Assembly: GCA_028571885.1 (NCBI GenBank)
Contig: JAPVVU010000245.1
Coordinates: forward strand, 1 to 5,245
Direction: 5' to 3'
Origin: Gammaproteobacteria bacterium
GTDB taxonomy: Bacteria > Pseudomonadota > Gammaproteobacteria > GRL18
DNA length: 5,245 nt
Shown: piece after piece, positions 1 to 5,245 of the stretch
Layout of the letters: the number at the start of each line of letters is the position of its first letter
Numbering within the stretch: the first letter of the stretch is position 1
The notes under the pieces: generated by a model
The model's input: only the letters and a program-made list of their open reading frames with translations
Told to the model about the DNA's origin: nothing
Database searches by the model: none
Translations under genes and position numbers: made by a program

Positions 1-162
1 CTGGTGGAAAATTTAAACTGGCGTCATAGTGCTGGTTTTGGAACGTTTTTTATTATTATTCACAGCATCTACCCCAATGAAGCAGTACCCACGGACCAGC
101 TGCTTAGTCTGTTCAAGCTGGAGTCTTCTGAAAATTGGGATTATTTTTACTATGAACTATAG
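1..162 (+). CDS. C-terminal end of an unrecognised protein (5' truncated by the window)
   Basis: Frame 1 is open from the first base to a TAG at 160-162 and encodes 53 residues; the start lies outside the window. The visible tail begins LVENLNWRHSAGFG, runs through a short hydrophobic stretch (FGTFFIIIHSIYP, about residues 13-25) and ends in an acidic, aromatic C-terminus (SSENWDYFYYEL). The hydrophobic run is too short to call a membrane segment. I do not recognise the family and assign no function. The gene converges on psd, with 99 bp between the two stop codons, and that gap is filled by an inverted repeat. Reality as a coding region rests on the uninterrupted frame, plausible amino-acid composition and a stop placed just before the repeat; a 162-base open frame alone is modest evidence. 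Confidence 0.6.
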   Translation: MVENLNWRHSAGFGTFFIIIHSIYPNEAVPTDQLLSLFKLESSENWDYFYYEL

Positions 163-163
163 G

Positions 164-277
164 CAGCGTTAAGCGTTCAGTGTTCAGAAAAAGAATAAAG
201 CAAAGAGCATATTAATATCAGAGGGTGGTGTGATTTATCTGTTTTTTCTTTTTCTGAACGCTTAACGCTGAACGCTG
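164..277. repeat. 114-bp imperfect inverted repeat (long stem-loop) built from heptamers, at the convergent gene junction
   Basis: Arm 164-199 is complementary to arm 242-277: by hand 32 of 36 positions form Watson-Crick pairs, with non-pairs at 171/270, 178/263, 181/260 (a possible G-U) and 196/245. The loop is 200-241 and contains the palindrome ATATTAATAT at 209-218. In another register, 164-180 and 254-270 are a perfect 17-bp inverted repeat. Each arm contains three head-to-tail heptamers: GCGTTAA, GCGTTCA, GTGTTCA on the plus strand from 166, and GCGTTCA, GCGTTAA, GCGTTCA on the minus strand from 275. The right arm overlaps the last 16 bases of psd and includes its stop codon. Neither strand has a clean T-run directly after the stem, so it is not a textbook intrinsic terminator, though it could still end or protect both converging transcripts. 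Confidence 0.8.
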
Positions 278-1233
278 ATTTCACCCAGTAATTGCCCCAT
301 TTGTACGGGCTGATTAGGCTGTAATTCTTTATCCCACTCAATCATGTCTTTTGCAAACAATAAAACCACTGTTGAGCCCATATTAAAACGTCCCATTTCC
401 TGAGCTTTTTTGATTTTAGATTGCTCCTGATATTGCCAGCGCTGTACTTGTTTGCGACGTGGTGGAGTGATGACACCCTGCCAGGTGGTTTCAATACTGG
501 AAACAAAAATAGCACCGACTTGTATTAATGCCATGGGGCCGGCAGGTGTTTCAAATATTGAAATTACCCGTTCATTTCGGGCAAACAGACGGGGAATTGT
601 TTTAACAGACGCATTATTCACACCAAATAACTGACCTGGAACGTGCAGCATTTCCTGTAATGAGCCATCGATCGGCATATGAATGCGGTGATAGTCCCGG
701 GGGGAAAGATAAATCGTGGCAAATTTGCCACTGCGAAAGGTGTCGGTCAATAATTGATCACCTGCAAGCAGTTCATTTAAACCAAAATAGTGGCCTTTTG
801 CCTGAATTAACTGTTCGTCAACAATATCTCCCAGTTCACTAATAGCACCATCAACCGGGCTGCACAGTTCGTTGTCGCTGGTCTTATCAACTCTGACGTC
901 CGCTTTTAACTGACGCGTAAAAAAATGGTTGAAATCCAGAAAATCAGCACTGTTTTCCTGTTCTGCCTCGCTCATATTTACTTTGAATAGCTTAATAAAT
1001 TGATTGATCTGAAAATTTTTGAAACCTGGATGCTTTATGCGCATAAATCGATGGATCAAGGAAGATAAAAAATGTTGAGGTAATAAAAATAACGGCCAGG
1101 TTTTTAAATAATCAATCAAGGTTGCTTTTTCAGCTGTTGGTTTTTCCGCTTTTAATTTTTCAGCTGTTGATTTTTCAGAGAAGGGTTTTTGTGTTTGTGG
1201 TGCATTCATATGTGATTCAATACTCCAGGGCAT
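262..1233 (-). CDS. psd: Phosphatidylserine decarboxylase proenzyme
   Basis: Converts phosphatidylserine to phosphatidylethanolamine at the cytoplasmic membrane. The proenzyme cuts itself to make a small pyruvoyl-bearing alpha chain and a larger beta chain. The 323-residue product shows the family motifs: SPVDG (Asp128), the SPRDYHRIHMP block (residues 177-187, His182 and His185) and the self-cleavage motif MGSTVVLLF, with cleavage expected between Gly286 and Ser287. By alignment from memory with the E. coli enzyme, Asp128, His185 and Ser287 are the likely catalytic triad. The recognisable domain starts near residue 41; before it lies a Lys/Glu/Thr-rich extension with a duplicated decapeptide. 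The start is uncertain: the first ATG has no clear ribosome site, while the ATG at codon 9 (1207-1209) is preceded by GGAG at a rather long 11-base spacing. The final residues and stop lie in the inverted repeat at 164-277. It is divergent from glyA. The family assignment is secure. Confidence 0.97.
   Translation of the reverse strand: MPWSIESHMNAPQTQKPFSEKSTAEKLKAEKPTAEKATLIDYLKTWPLFLLPQHFLSSLIHRFMRIKHPGFKNFQINQFIKLFKVNMSEAEQENSADFLDFNHFFTRQLKADVRVDKTSDNELCSPVDGAISELGDIVDEQLIQAKGHYFGLNELLAGDQLLTDTFRSGKFATIYLSPRDYHRIHMPIDGSLQEMLHVPGQLFGVNNASVKTIPRLFARNERVISIFETPAGPMALIQVGAIFVSSIETTWQGVITPPRRKQVQRWQYQEQSKIKKAQEMGRFNMGSTVVLLFAKDMIEWDKELQPNQPVQMGQLLGEISVQR
1126..1176 (-). repeat. Duplicated decapeptide in the Psd N-terminal extension
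   Basis: A 21-bp segment at 1126-1146 recurs at 1156-1176 with 20 of 21 bases identical and a 30-bp period, exactly ten codons. In the protein this gives EKSTAEKLKA (residues 20-29) followed by EKPTAEKATL (30-39). The stretch is charged and low in complexity, so probably a disordered linker ahead of the membrane-associating start of the enzyme. The in-frame duplication suggests slippage or unequal recombination, which could make length vary between strains. Confidence 0.8.
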
Positions 1234-1291
1234 GAATTTTTATTAAATATAGGGTATGATCCCGAAGCTCGGCGTTTAGCAGTGTAGTCTA

Positions 1292-1320
1292 CTCGATAAA
1301 AACCTCGATAAAGCTACAAT
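1292..1320 (+). promoter_or_regulatory. Candidate glyA promoter with 12-bp-spaced direct repeat
   Basis: In the psd-glyA intergenic region, CTCGATAAA occurs twice (1292-1300 and 1304-1312), 12 bp apart or roughly one helical turn, followed at once by TACAAT (1315-1320), which matches five of six bases of the sigma-70 -10 box. No good -35 hexamer lies at the right distance, which fits a promoter needing an activator, possibly bound at the repeat. This would give a glyA leader of about 65 bases. A competing candidate is TTGTGT (1337-1342), 17 bases, TGTATT (1360-1365), which is weaker at the -10. Both are guesses from sequence only. I saw no MetR- or PurR-like operator of the kind that regulates glyA in E. 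coli. Confidence 0.3.
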
Positions 1321-1380
1321 AAATACGCTGTTGATTTTGTGTTACTTTTGCGCTTAACCTGTATTTTAACCCAATTTTAT

Positions 1381-1385
1381 AAGGA
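1381..1385 (+). promoter_or_regulatory. Ribosome binding site of glyA
   Basis: AAGGA lies six bases before the ATG at 1392. This is a strong, well-spaced Shine-Dalgarno sequence and fixes the glyA start, in agreement with family N-termini. Confidence 0.85.
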
Positions 1386-1391
1386 ATCCTC

Positions 1392-2684
1392 ATGTTTACG
1401 AAAGATATGACAATTGCTGGCTACGATGATGTACTTTGGAATGCAATGGAACATGAGAAAACACGTCAGGAAGAACATATTGAACTGATTGCCTCAGAAA
1501 ACTATACCAGCCCCAGAGTAATGCAGGCTCAGGGTTCAGTGCTGACCAATAAATACGCGGAAGGTTACCCATCCAAACGCTATTATGGCGGTTGTGAAAA
1601 TGTTGATATTGCAGAACAATTAGCCATTGATCGTGCGAAAGAGCTGTTTGGTGCTGACTATGCCAATGTTCAGCCGCACTCAGGTTCTCAGGCAAATGCT
1701 GCTGTTTATTTTGCTCTGTTGAATGCGGGTGATACTGTTTTGGGAATGAGTCTTGCTCATGGCGGTCATCTGACACATGGTTCAAAAGTCAGCTTTTCAG
1801 GTAAATTATTTAATGCCGTCCAATACGGTCTTAATGAAGCAACCGGTGAAGTGGATTATGACCAGGTCGAACGTCTGGCCAGAGAACACAAACCAAAAAT
1901 GATTATCGCTGGCTTTAGTGCTTATTCCCGCGTTATGGATTGGCAGCGTTTTCGTGATATTGCTGATGAAGTGGGCGCCTATTTAATGGTTGATATGGCA
2001 CACGTTGCCGGTTTAATTGCCGCAGGTGTTTATCCAAATCCAGTACAAATTGCTGATGTGACGACTTCAACCACGCATAAAACATTACGCGGACCACGCG
2101 GTGGTCTTATTCTGGCAAAATCAAACCCGGAAATTGAAAAGAAATTAAATTCAATGATCTTCCCCGGCACTCAGGGTGGACCATTGATGCATGTGATTGC
2201 GGGTAAAGCCGTGGCATTTAAAGAAGCCATGGAAGATGATTTTAAAGTCTACCAGAAGCAAGTGATTGAAAATGCCAGAGCAATGGCAACGGTTGTTTTA
2301 GATCGAGGTTATGATGTGGTTTCAGGCGGTACAGACAACCACCTGTTTCTGGTCAGTTTGATCAGTCGCGACTTAACAGGTAAAGCTGCCGATGCGGCAT
2401 TGGGCCTGGCTAATATTACAGTGAATAAGAACTCTGTGCCCAATGATCCACAATCACCCTTTGTGACCAGTGGTTTACGTATTGGCTCTCCAGCGATTAC
2501 AACGCGTGGTTTTAAAGAACAGGAGAGCTCAGATCTGGCGGGCTGGATTTGTGATATTCTGGATGAATTATGTCAGATGGATGAGGCCGACAGAGTAGTA
2601 GAAAATATGGAAAAAATGGACAGTGTTGCTCAGGTTAAACAAAAAGTACTGGACTTGTGTAAGCGTTTTCCGGTCTACGCATAG
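1392..2684 (+). CDS. glyA: Serine hydroxymethyltransferase
   Basis: Pyridoxal-phosphate enzyme of the cytosol that interconverts serine plus tetrahydrofolate with glycine plus 5,10-methylenetetrahydrofolate, the main one-carbon source for purine, thymidylate and methionine synthesis. At 430 residues it is slightly longer than the 417 of E. coli GlyA. Visible family landmarks are ELIASENYTS (31-40), KYAEGYPSKRYYGG (54-67), the PLP-phosphate loop SGSQANA (97-103), MVDMAHVAGL (199-208), the PLP lysine in TTHKTLRGPRGG (Lys230, corresponding to Lys229 in E. coli) and the carboxylate-binding arginine in SGLRIGSPAITTRGF (Arg363). No key residue is missing. A strong AAGGA precedes the start. It is first in the apparent glyA-nrdR-ribD-ribE block, 38 bp before nrdR, and diverges from psd. 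Confidence 0.98.
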   Translation: MFTKDMTIAGYDDVLWNAMEHEKTRQEEHIELIASENYTSPRVMQAQGSVLTNKYAEGYPSKRYYGGCENVDIAEQLAIDRAKELFGADYANVQPHSGSQANAAVYFALLNAGDTVLGMSLAHGGHLTHGSKVSFSGKLFNAVQYGLNEATGEVDYDQVERLAREHKPKMIIAGFSAYSRVMDWQRFRDIADEVGAYLMVDMAHVAGLIAAGVYPNPVQIADVTTSTTHKTLRGPRGGLILAKSNPEIEKKLNSMIFPGTQGGPLMHVIAGKAVAFKEAMEDDFKVYQKQVIENARAMATVVLDRGYDVVSGGTDNHLFLVSLISRDLTGKAADAALGLANITVNKNSVPNDPQSPFVTSGLRIGSPAITTRGFKEQESSDLAGWICDILDELCQMDEADRVVENMEKMDSVAQVKQKVLDLCKRFPVYA

Positions 2685-2722
2685 AGAACAGTATTTTATA
2701 TTAAGTATGATGAAGGTAGGTT

Positions 2723-3178
2723 ATGCGTTGTCCATTTTGTAGTGCGCCGGAAACCAAGGTCATTGATTCCCGTTTGTCTAACGAGGGTGATTCAGTGCGT
2801 CGCAGAAGAGAGTGCCTTACCTGTTCAGAGCGCTTCACTACCTTTGAAACAGCAGAACTGGTCATGCCCAGAATTGTTAAAAGTGACGGTTCAAGAGTGC
2901 CTTTTGATGAGCAGAAGTTACTTAATGGTATGTTAAAATCGCTGGAAAAACGTCCCGTCTCAATGGAAACGATTGAACAGGCTGTTAACCACATAAAATA
3001 TAATCTCAGAGCAACAGGGGATAGAGAAGTACCTGCCGAGCGCCTGGGTGAGTGGGTGATGGATGAGTTAAAAAAACTGGATCAGGTGGCATATGTCCGT
3101 TTTGCCTCTGTGTATCGCAGTTTTCAAGATCTGGATGAGTTTCGTCAGGAAATTGAGCGCCTTGAATCACCTAATTAA
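2723..3178 (+). CDS. nrdR: Transcriptional repressor NrdR of ribonucleotide reductase genes
   Basis: NrdR senses ATP/dATP through an ATP-cone and represses ribonucleotide reductase operons by binding paired NrdR boxes. The 151-residue protein has the usual family length. It opens with MRCPFC and has a zinc ribbon with two CxxC pairs (Cys3/Cys6 and Cys31/Cys34) around the conserved VIDSRLSNEGDSVRRRREC segment. The ATP-cone covers about residues 49-139, beginning PRIVKSDGSRVPFDEQKL and containing VAYVRFASVYRSF. GAAGG (2712-2716) sits six bases before the ATG, supporting this start. It lies between glyA and ribD, its conserved place in many Gammaproteobacteria; that location does not imply it controls its neighbours, and I see no NrdR-box pair in this window. 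The zinc ribbon and cone are both intact. Confidence 0.98.
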   Translation: MRCPFCSAPETKVIDSRLSNEGDSVRRRRECLTCSERFTTFETAELVMPRIVKSDGSRVPFDEQKLLNGMLKSLEKRPVSMETIEQAVNHIKYNLRATGDREVPAERLGEWVMDELKKLDQVAYVRFASVYRSFQDLDEFRQEIERLESPN

Positions 3179-3181
3179 AGA

Positions 3182-3213
3182 AGTCTTAAGTTGTTAGTCT
3201 TAAGTCGTTAGTC
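3182..3213 (+). repeat. 14-bp tandem repeat (degenerate heptamers) in the nrdR-ribD spacer
   Basis: AGTCTTAAGTTGTT (3182-3195) is followed directly by AGTCTTAAGTCGTT (3196-3209) and a partial AGTC (3210-3213); the two full copies differ at one base. Each copy divides into two heptamers (AGTCTTA, AGTTGTT/AGTCGTT), so the basic period may be seven. Each copy contains the palindrome CTTAAG. The array begins three bases after the nrdR stop and ends 27 bases before the ribD start, filling half of the 62-bp gap. It forms no obvious terminator hairpin with a T-run. Its role is unknown. Confidence 0.8.
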
Positions 3214-3240
3214 AAAAACGCAATGAACTGGTAATAAGTA

Positions 3241-4389
3241 TTGGCATCAGATGAATACTATATGGCACAAGCCATTTCTCTGGCAAAAAAAGGTTGGTAT
3301 AGCACTCACCCTAACCCCAGAGTTGGCTGTGTCCTGGTTCGTGATGAACAAATAATTGCGCAAGGCTGGCACCAGTATGCCGGGCAGGGGCATGCTGAAG
3401 TCAATGCGCTGGCAGAACTTGGCGCTAATGCTATTGCTAACAATAGCGCTCTGGGTGCGACAGCTTATGTCACCTTAGAGCCCTGCAGTCATTTTGGCAA
3501 AACGCCCCCTTGCAGTAATGCATTGATTGACGCGGGTATAAAACGTGTGGTCATTGCCATGGTTGATCCAAATCCTCTGGTTTCAGGCAATGGCGTCAAA
3601 CGTTTGCAGGAGAATGGTCTTGAAGTAAAGACCGGTGTGCTGGAAATGGAAGCCAGAGCGTTAAATCCCGGGTTTATTCAGCGCATGGTGAGCAAAAGAC
3701 CAAGAGTGCGTTGCAAAATGGCGATGAGTCTGGATGGTCGCACCGCTATGGCCAGTGGTGAAAGTAAATGGATCACCGCCGCTGATGCCAGAGAAGATGT
3801 ACAGCGTTTACGCGCAGAAAGTTCAGTTATACTGACGGGAATAGGCACTGTTATTGCGGATGACCCATCAATGAATGTGCGTTCGCAAAGATATGCGGAT
3901 GATAAACGACAACCGGATAGATTTATTTTAGATACTCAGCTGCGAATGTCAGCACAGGCAAAAATGCTGAGTTTGCCAGGAAAAACGCTGATTGCTGCAG
4001 CTCAGGGCTGTCAGCAATCGATGCAGCAAAAAGTGCTTGAGTTAGAATCTCAAGGTGCCGGTATTCACTTCTTGCCGGTTCAGAAATTATCAACAGATGA
4101 GACATCTGTGTCTTTGCCTGCAATGATGTTATTAATGGCAGAGCTGCAATATAATGAAGTTCTTCTGGAAGCAGGTGCTACTCTAAGCGGTGCTATGCTG
4201 CAGGCGGGTTTTGTCGATGAGCTTATTATTTATATGGCACCGCATCTGATGGGCAGTGAGGCGCGCGGCTTATTTAATCTGCCCGGGCTGGACACAATGA
4301 GCAAGCGGATTAATTTGCATATTCAGGATATCCGTGCTGTGGGCCGGGATTTTCGTATTACGGCAAAACCAGAGATAATAGCTTCTTAG
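3241..4389 (+). CDS. ribD: Bifunctional riboflavin biosynthesis deaminase/reductase RibD
   Basis: Performs two successive steps of riboflavin synthesis: deamination of the 2,5-diamino-6-ribosylamino-pyrimidinone phosphate from GTP, then NADPH-dependent reduction of the ribosyl side chain. The 382-residue protein has an N-terminal zinc deaminase domain (about 1-145) with HAEVNAL (His51, Glu53) and PCSHFGKTPPC (Cys82, Cys91), and a C-terminal DHFR-like reductase domain (about 155-375) with MSLDGRTAMASGESKWIT (162-179), ILTGIGTVIADDP (197-209) and LLEAGATLSGAML (308-320). The start is the rare TTG at 3241: an in-frame TAA sits at 3235-3237, and starting at TTG gives MASDEYYM, matching the MxDEYYM start of E. 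coli RibD. The ATG at 3262 would remove conserved residues. No good Shine-Dalgarno is visible, so initiation may be weak. Relative to E. coli there are about six extra residues (ANAIANNSA region, 62-70) between the deaminase motifs. Confidence 0.97.
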   Translation: MASDEYYMAQAISLAKKGWYSTHPNPRVGCVLVRDEQIIAQGWHQYAGQGHAEVNALAELGANAIANNSALGATAYVTLEPCSHFGKTPPCSNALIDAGIKRVVIAMVDPNPLVSGNGVKRLQENGLEVKTGVLEMEARALNPGFIQRMVSKRPRVRCKMAMSLDGRTAMASGESKWITAADAREDVQRLRAESSVILTGIGTVIADDPSMNVRSQRYADDKRQPDRFILDTQLRMSAQAKMLSLPGKTLIAAAQGCQQSMQQKVLELESQGAGIHFLPVQKLSTDETSVSLPAMMLLMAELQYNEVLLEAGATLSGAMLQAGFVDELIIYMAPHLMGSEARGLFNLPGLDTMSKRINLHIQDIRAVGRDFRITAKPEIIAS

Positions 4390-4396
4390 ACATAAG

Positions 4397-4424
4397 CTCA
4401 TTAACAACAGTTCATTAGCAACGC
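4397..4424 (+). repeat. Weak 14-bp direct repeat in the ribD-ribE spacer
   Basis: CTCATTAACAACAG (4397-4410) is followed by TTCATTAGCAACGC (4411-4424), matching at 10 of 14 bases. The period of 14 equals that of the array before ribD, but the sequence differs and the similarity is weak enough to be chance. Confidence 0.35.
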
Positions 4425-4446
4425 CTTCTCTTTTGAGATGCTTTTT
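4423..4446 (+). terminator. Possible weak intrinsic terminator or attenuator between ribD and ribE
   Basis: TCTC (4427-4430) pairs with GAGA (4435-4438) across a TTTT loop, extended below a small internal bulge by GC (4423-4424) with GC (4440-4441), and followed at once by five T residues (4442-4446). The stem is short and interrupted, so termination would be partial at best. As the two flanking genes act in the same pathway and run the same way, such a site would reduce ribE expression relative to ribD rather than end the operon. It could also be chance in an AT-rich gap. I do not see the conserved FMN riboswitch core here. Confidence 0.3.
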
Positions 4447-4476
4447 ATATAAATAAAGACGGAATATCACACAAAT

Positions 4477-5139
4477 ATGTTTACCGGTATCATTCAGGCT
4501 TTAGGTAAAATTGCTGCAATAGAACCCAAAGGCTTAGATAGTCGTTTTTATATTAAAACGGGTAGACTGGATTTAACGGATGTGATCATTGGTGACAGTA
4601 TCGCCGCCAACGGGATTTGTTTAACTGCAGTGAGCTTACCGGGAGATGGTTTCTGGGCAGATGTTTCTGCTGAGACCCTGGCAAAAACCAGTTTTAAACA
4701 CATTAAAGTGGGCAGTAGAGTGAACCTTGAAAAGGCGCTATTGCCCACGACACATTTGGGTGGGCACATTGTCAGTGGTCATGTCGATGGTCTGGGAAAA
4801 ATTATTGAACGCAGTCATGCCGGCCGTTCAATTCATTTTAAAATCCAGGCACCGAATGAGCTGGCAAAGTATATTGCAGCAAAAGGTTCAATTTGTATCA
4901 ATGGTATCAGTTTAACCATTAATGAACTGAATGGGGCTGTATTTGAATTGAATATAGTGCCTCACACACTGGATGAAACCACTTTGTCAGCGGCTCAGGC
5001 AGGTGATGAAGTGAATCTTGAAGTGGATATTATTGCCCGTTATCTGGAACGACTTTTGTTGGGAGATAAAGCCGCAGCATCAGTCCAGGGAAGTGTGACA
5101 ATGGCATTATTGGAAGAAAATGGCTTCTTAGCAAAATAA
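4477..5139 (+). CDS. ribE: Riboflavin synthase alpha subunit
   Basis: Catalyses the last step of riboflavin synthesis, dismutation of two 6,7-dimethyl-8-ribityllumazine molecules to riboflavin and a pyrimidinedione, in the cytosol as a homotrimer. The gene is called ribC in E. coli. The 220-residue product, near the usual family length, begins MFTGIIQ and shows the two internally repeated beta-barrels: N-barrel about 1-95 with GDSIAANGICLT (39-50) and C-barrel about 97-186 with GGHIVSGHVDG (95-105) and GSICINGISLT (137-147). Probable active-site residues are Phe2, Ser41, Cys48, His102, Ser145, Thr147 and Asp184. The paired motifs distinguish a true synthase from single-domain lumazine-binding proteins, though E. 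coli-like lumazine proteins share the fold. The MFTGI start is diagnostic although the upstream GGA lies about 13 bases away, a poor Shine-Dalgarno. It follows ribD by 87 bp and is followed by a MITE-like palindrome. Confidence 0.97.
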   Translation: MFTGIIQALGKIAAIEPKGLDSRFYIKTGRLDLTDVIIGDSIAANGICLTAVSLPGDGFWADVSAETLAKTSFKHIKVGSRVNLEKALLPTTHLGGHIVSGHVDGLGKIIERSHAGRSIHFKIQAPNELAKYIAAKGSICINGISLTINELNGAVFELNIVPHTLDETTLSAAQAGDEVNLEVDIIARYLERLLLGDKAAASVQGSVTMALLEENGFLAK

Positions 5140-5153
5140 AGTTAACACTGTAT

Positions 5154-5245
5154 TAGTTAGTGTCCATCCTTATTATTGCTGTTTTTTCACCTCCCTTTTT
5201 AAAAGGGGGAAGCTAAAAGATGAATAAACGGATGGACACTAACTA
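5154..5245. mobile_element. MITE-like 92-bp palindromic element downstream of ribE
   Basis: TAGTTAGTGTCCATCC (5154-5169) is repeated as a perfect inverted copy at 5230-5245, the last 16 bases of the window. Between them, 5191-5199 and 5201-5209 form a second inverted repeat (CTCCCTTTT against AAAAGGGGG, with one G-T pair) centred almost exactly on the axis of the outer one. The interior has no credible reading frame. Perfect terminal repeats, small size and central C-rich/G-rich palindrome are what non-autonomous insertion elements (MITEs) look like. Both ends begin or end with TA, which would fit a TA target duplication as made by IS630/Tc1-type transposases, but this cannot be separated from the repeat itself. 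The repeat may extend beyond the window. No T-run follows, so a simple terminator is less likely. Confidence 0.65.

Noticed and set aside
452..842. Two plus-strand 60-codon open frames opposite psd
   Set aside because: Both are antisense to a clear psd gene, with unremarkable composition and no support for translation.
1261..1273. Small CCGA-AGC-TCGG hairpin upstream of psd
   Set aside because: A four-base stem with a three-base loop is expected by chance and has no T-run or conserved context.
1234..1391. Glycine riboswitch in the glyA leader
   Set aside because: The conserved aptamer core sequences and tandem architecture are not visible, and the region is short for it.
1396..1785. 129-codon open frame on the minus strand inside glyA
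   Set aside because: It lies wholly within the highly conserved glyA coding sequence, has a His/Gln/Ser-rich composition typical of an antisense shadow, and shows no recognisable domain.
3182..3213. CRISPR-like array
   Set aside because: The repeat units are adjacent 14-mers with no spacers, far too short for CRISPR, and no cas genes are present.
3179..3240. FMN riboswitch before ribD
   Set aside because: The gap is only 62 bp and mostly tandem repeat; none of the conserved RFN element segments is seen.
5145..5163. NrdR-box-like palindrome ACACT-N9-AGTGT after ribE
   Set aside because: Only the outer five bases match, there is no second box at the required spacing, no nrd gene is nearby, and half of it belongs to the terminal repeat of the MITE-like element.
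5191..5209. Central CTCCCTTTT/AAAAGGGGG palindrome as a rho-independent terminator of ribE
   Set aside because: There is no T-run after the stem and its axis coincides with that of the larger palindrome, so it is better read as part of that element.

Overview
The window is a piece of an ordinary gammaproteobacterial chromosome with moderately low GC. The main clue is the order glyA-nrdR-ribD-ribE on one strand, a block conserved across many Gammaproteobacteria and usually continued by ribBA, ribH and nusB. All four proteins, and the phosphatidylserine decarboxylase next to them, look like standard proteobacterial family members. I cannot name the genus from the sequence alone.

Layout. Bases 1-162 hold the last 53 codons of an unrecognised plus-strand gene. 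It converges on psd (phosphatidylserine decarboxylase, minus strand, 262-1233). The junction is occupied by a 114-bp imperfect inverted repeat built from heptamers of the type GCGTT(A/C)A, and its right arm supplies the last codons and the stop of psd. A 158-bp divergent intergenic region (1234-1391) carries start signals for psd and for glyA. Then come glyA (1392-2684), nrdR (2723-3178), ribD (3241-4389, TTG start) and ribE (4477-5139), all on the plus strand with gaps of 38, 62 and 87 bp. The window ends inside or at the edge of a 92-bp palindromic MITE-like element (5154-5245) with perfect 16-bp terminal inverted repeats.

Function. GlyA makes glycine and one-carbon units from serine. NrdR is a nucleotide-sensing repressor of ribonucleotide reductase genes. 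RibD and RibE catalyse middle and last steps of riboflavin synthesis. Psd makes phosphatidylethanolamine at the inner membrane. The block is biosynthetic housekeeping.

Novelty. I see no undescribed multi-gene system. What deserves a second look is between the genes: three of the spacers carry small repeats or palindromes (convergent psd junction, nrdR-ribD, downstream of ribE), and a fourth (ribD-ribE) has a weaker repeat and a possible attenuator hairpin. Two of the repeats share a 7-bp period. psd also has a lysine/glutamate-rich N-terminal extension with a duplicated decapeptide.
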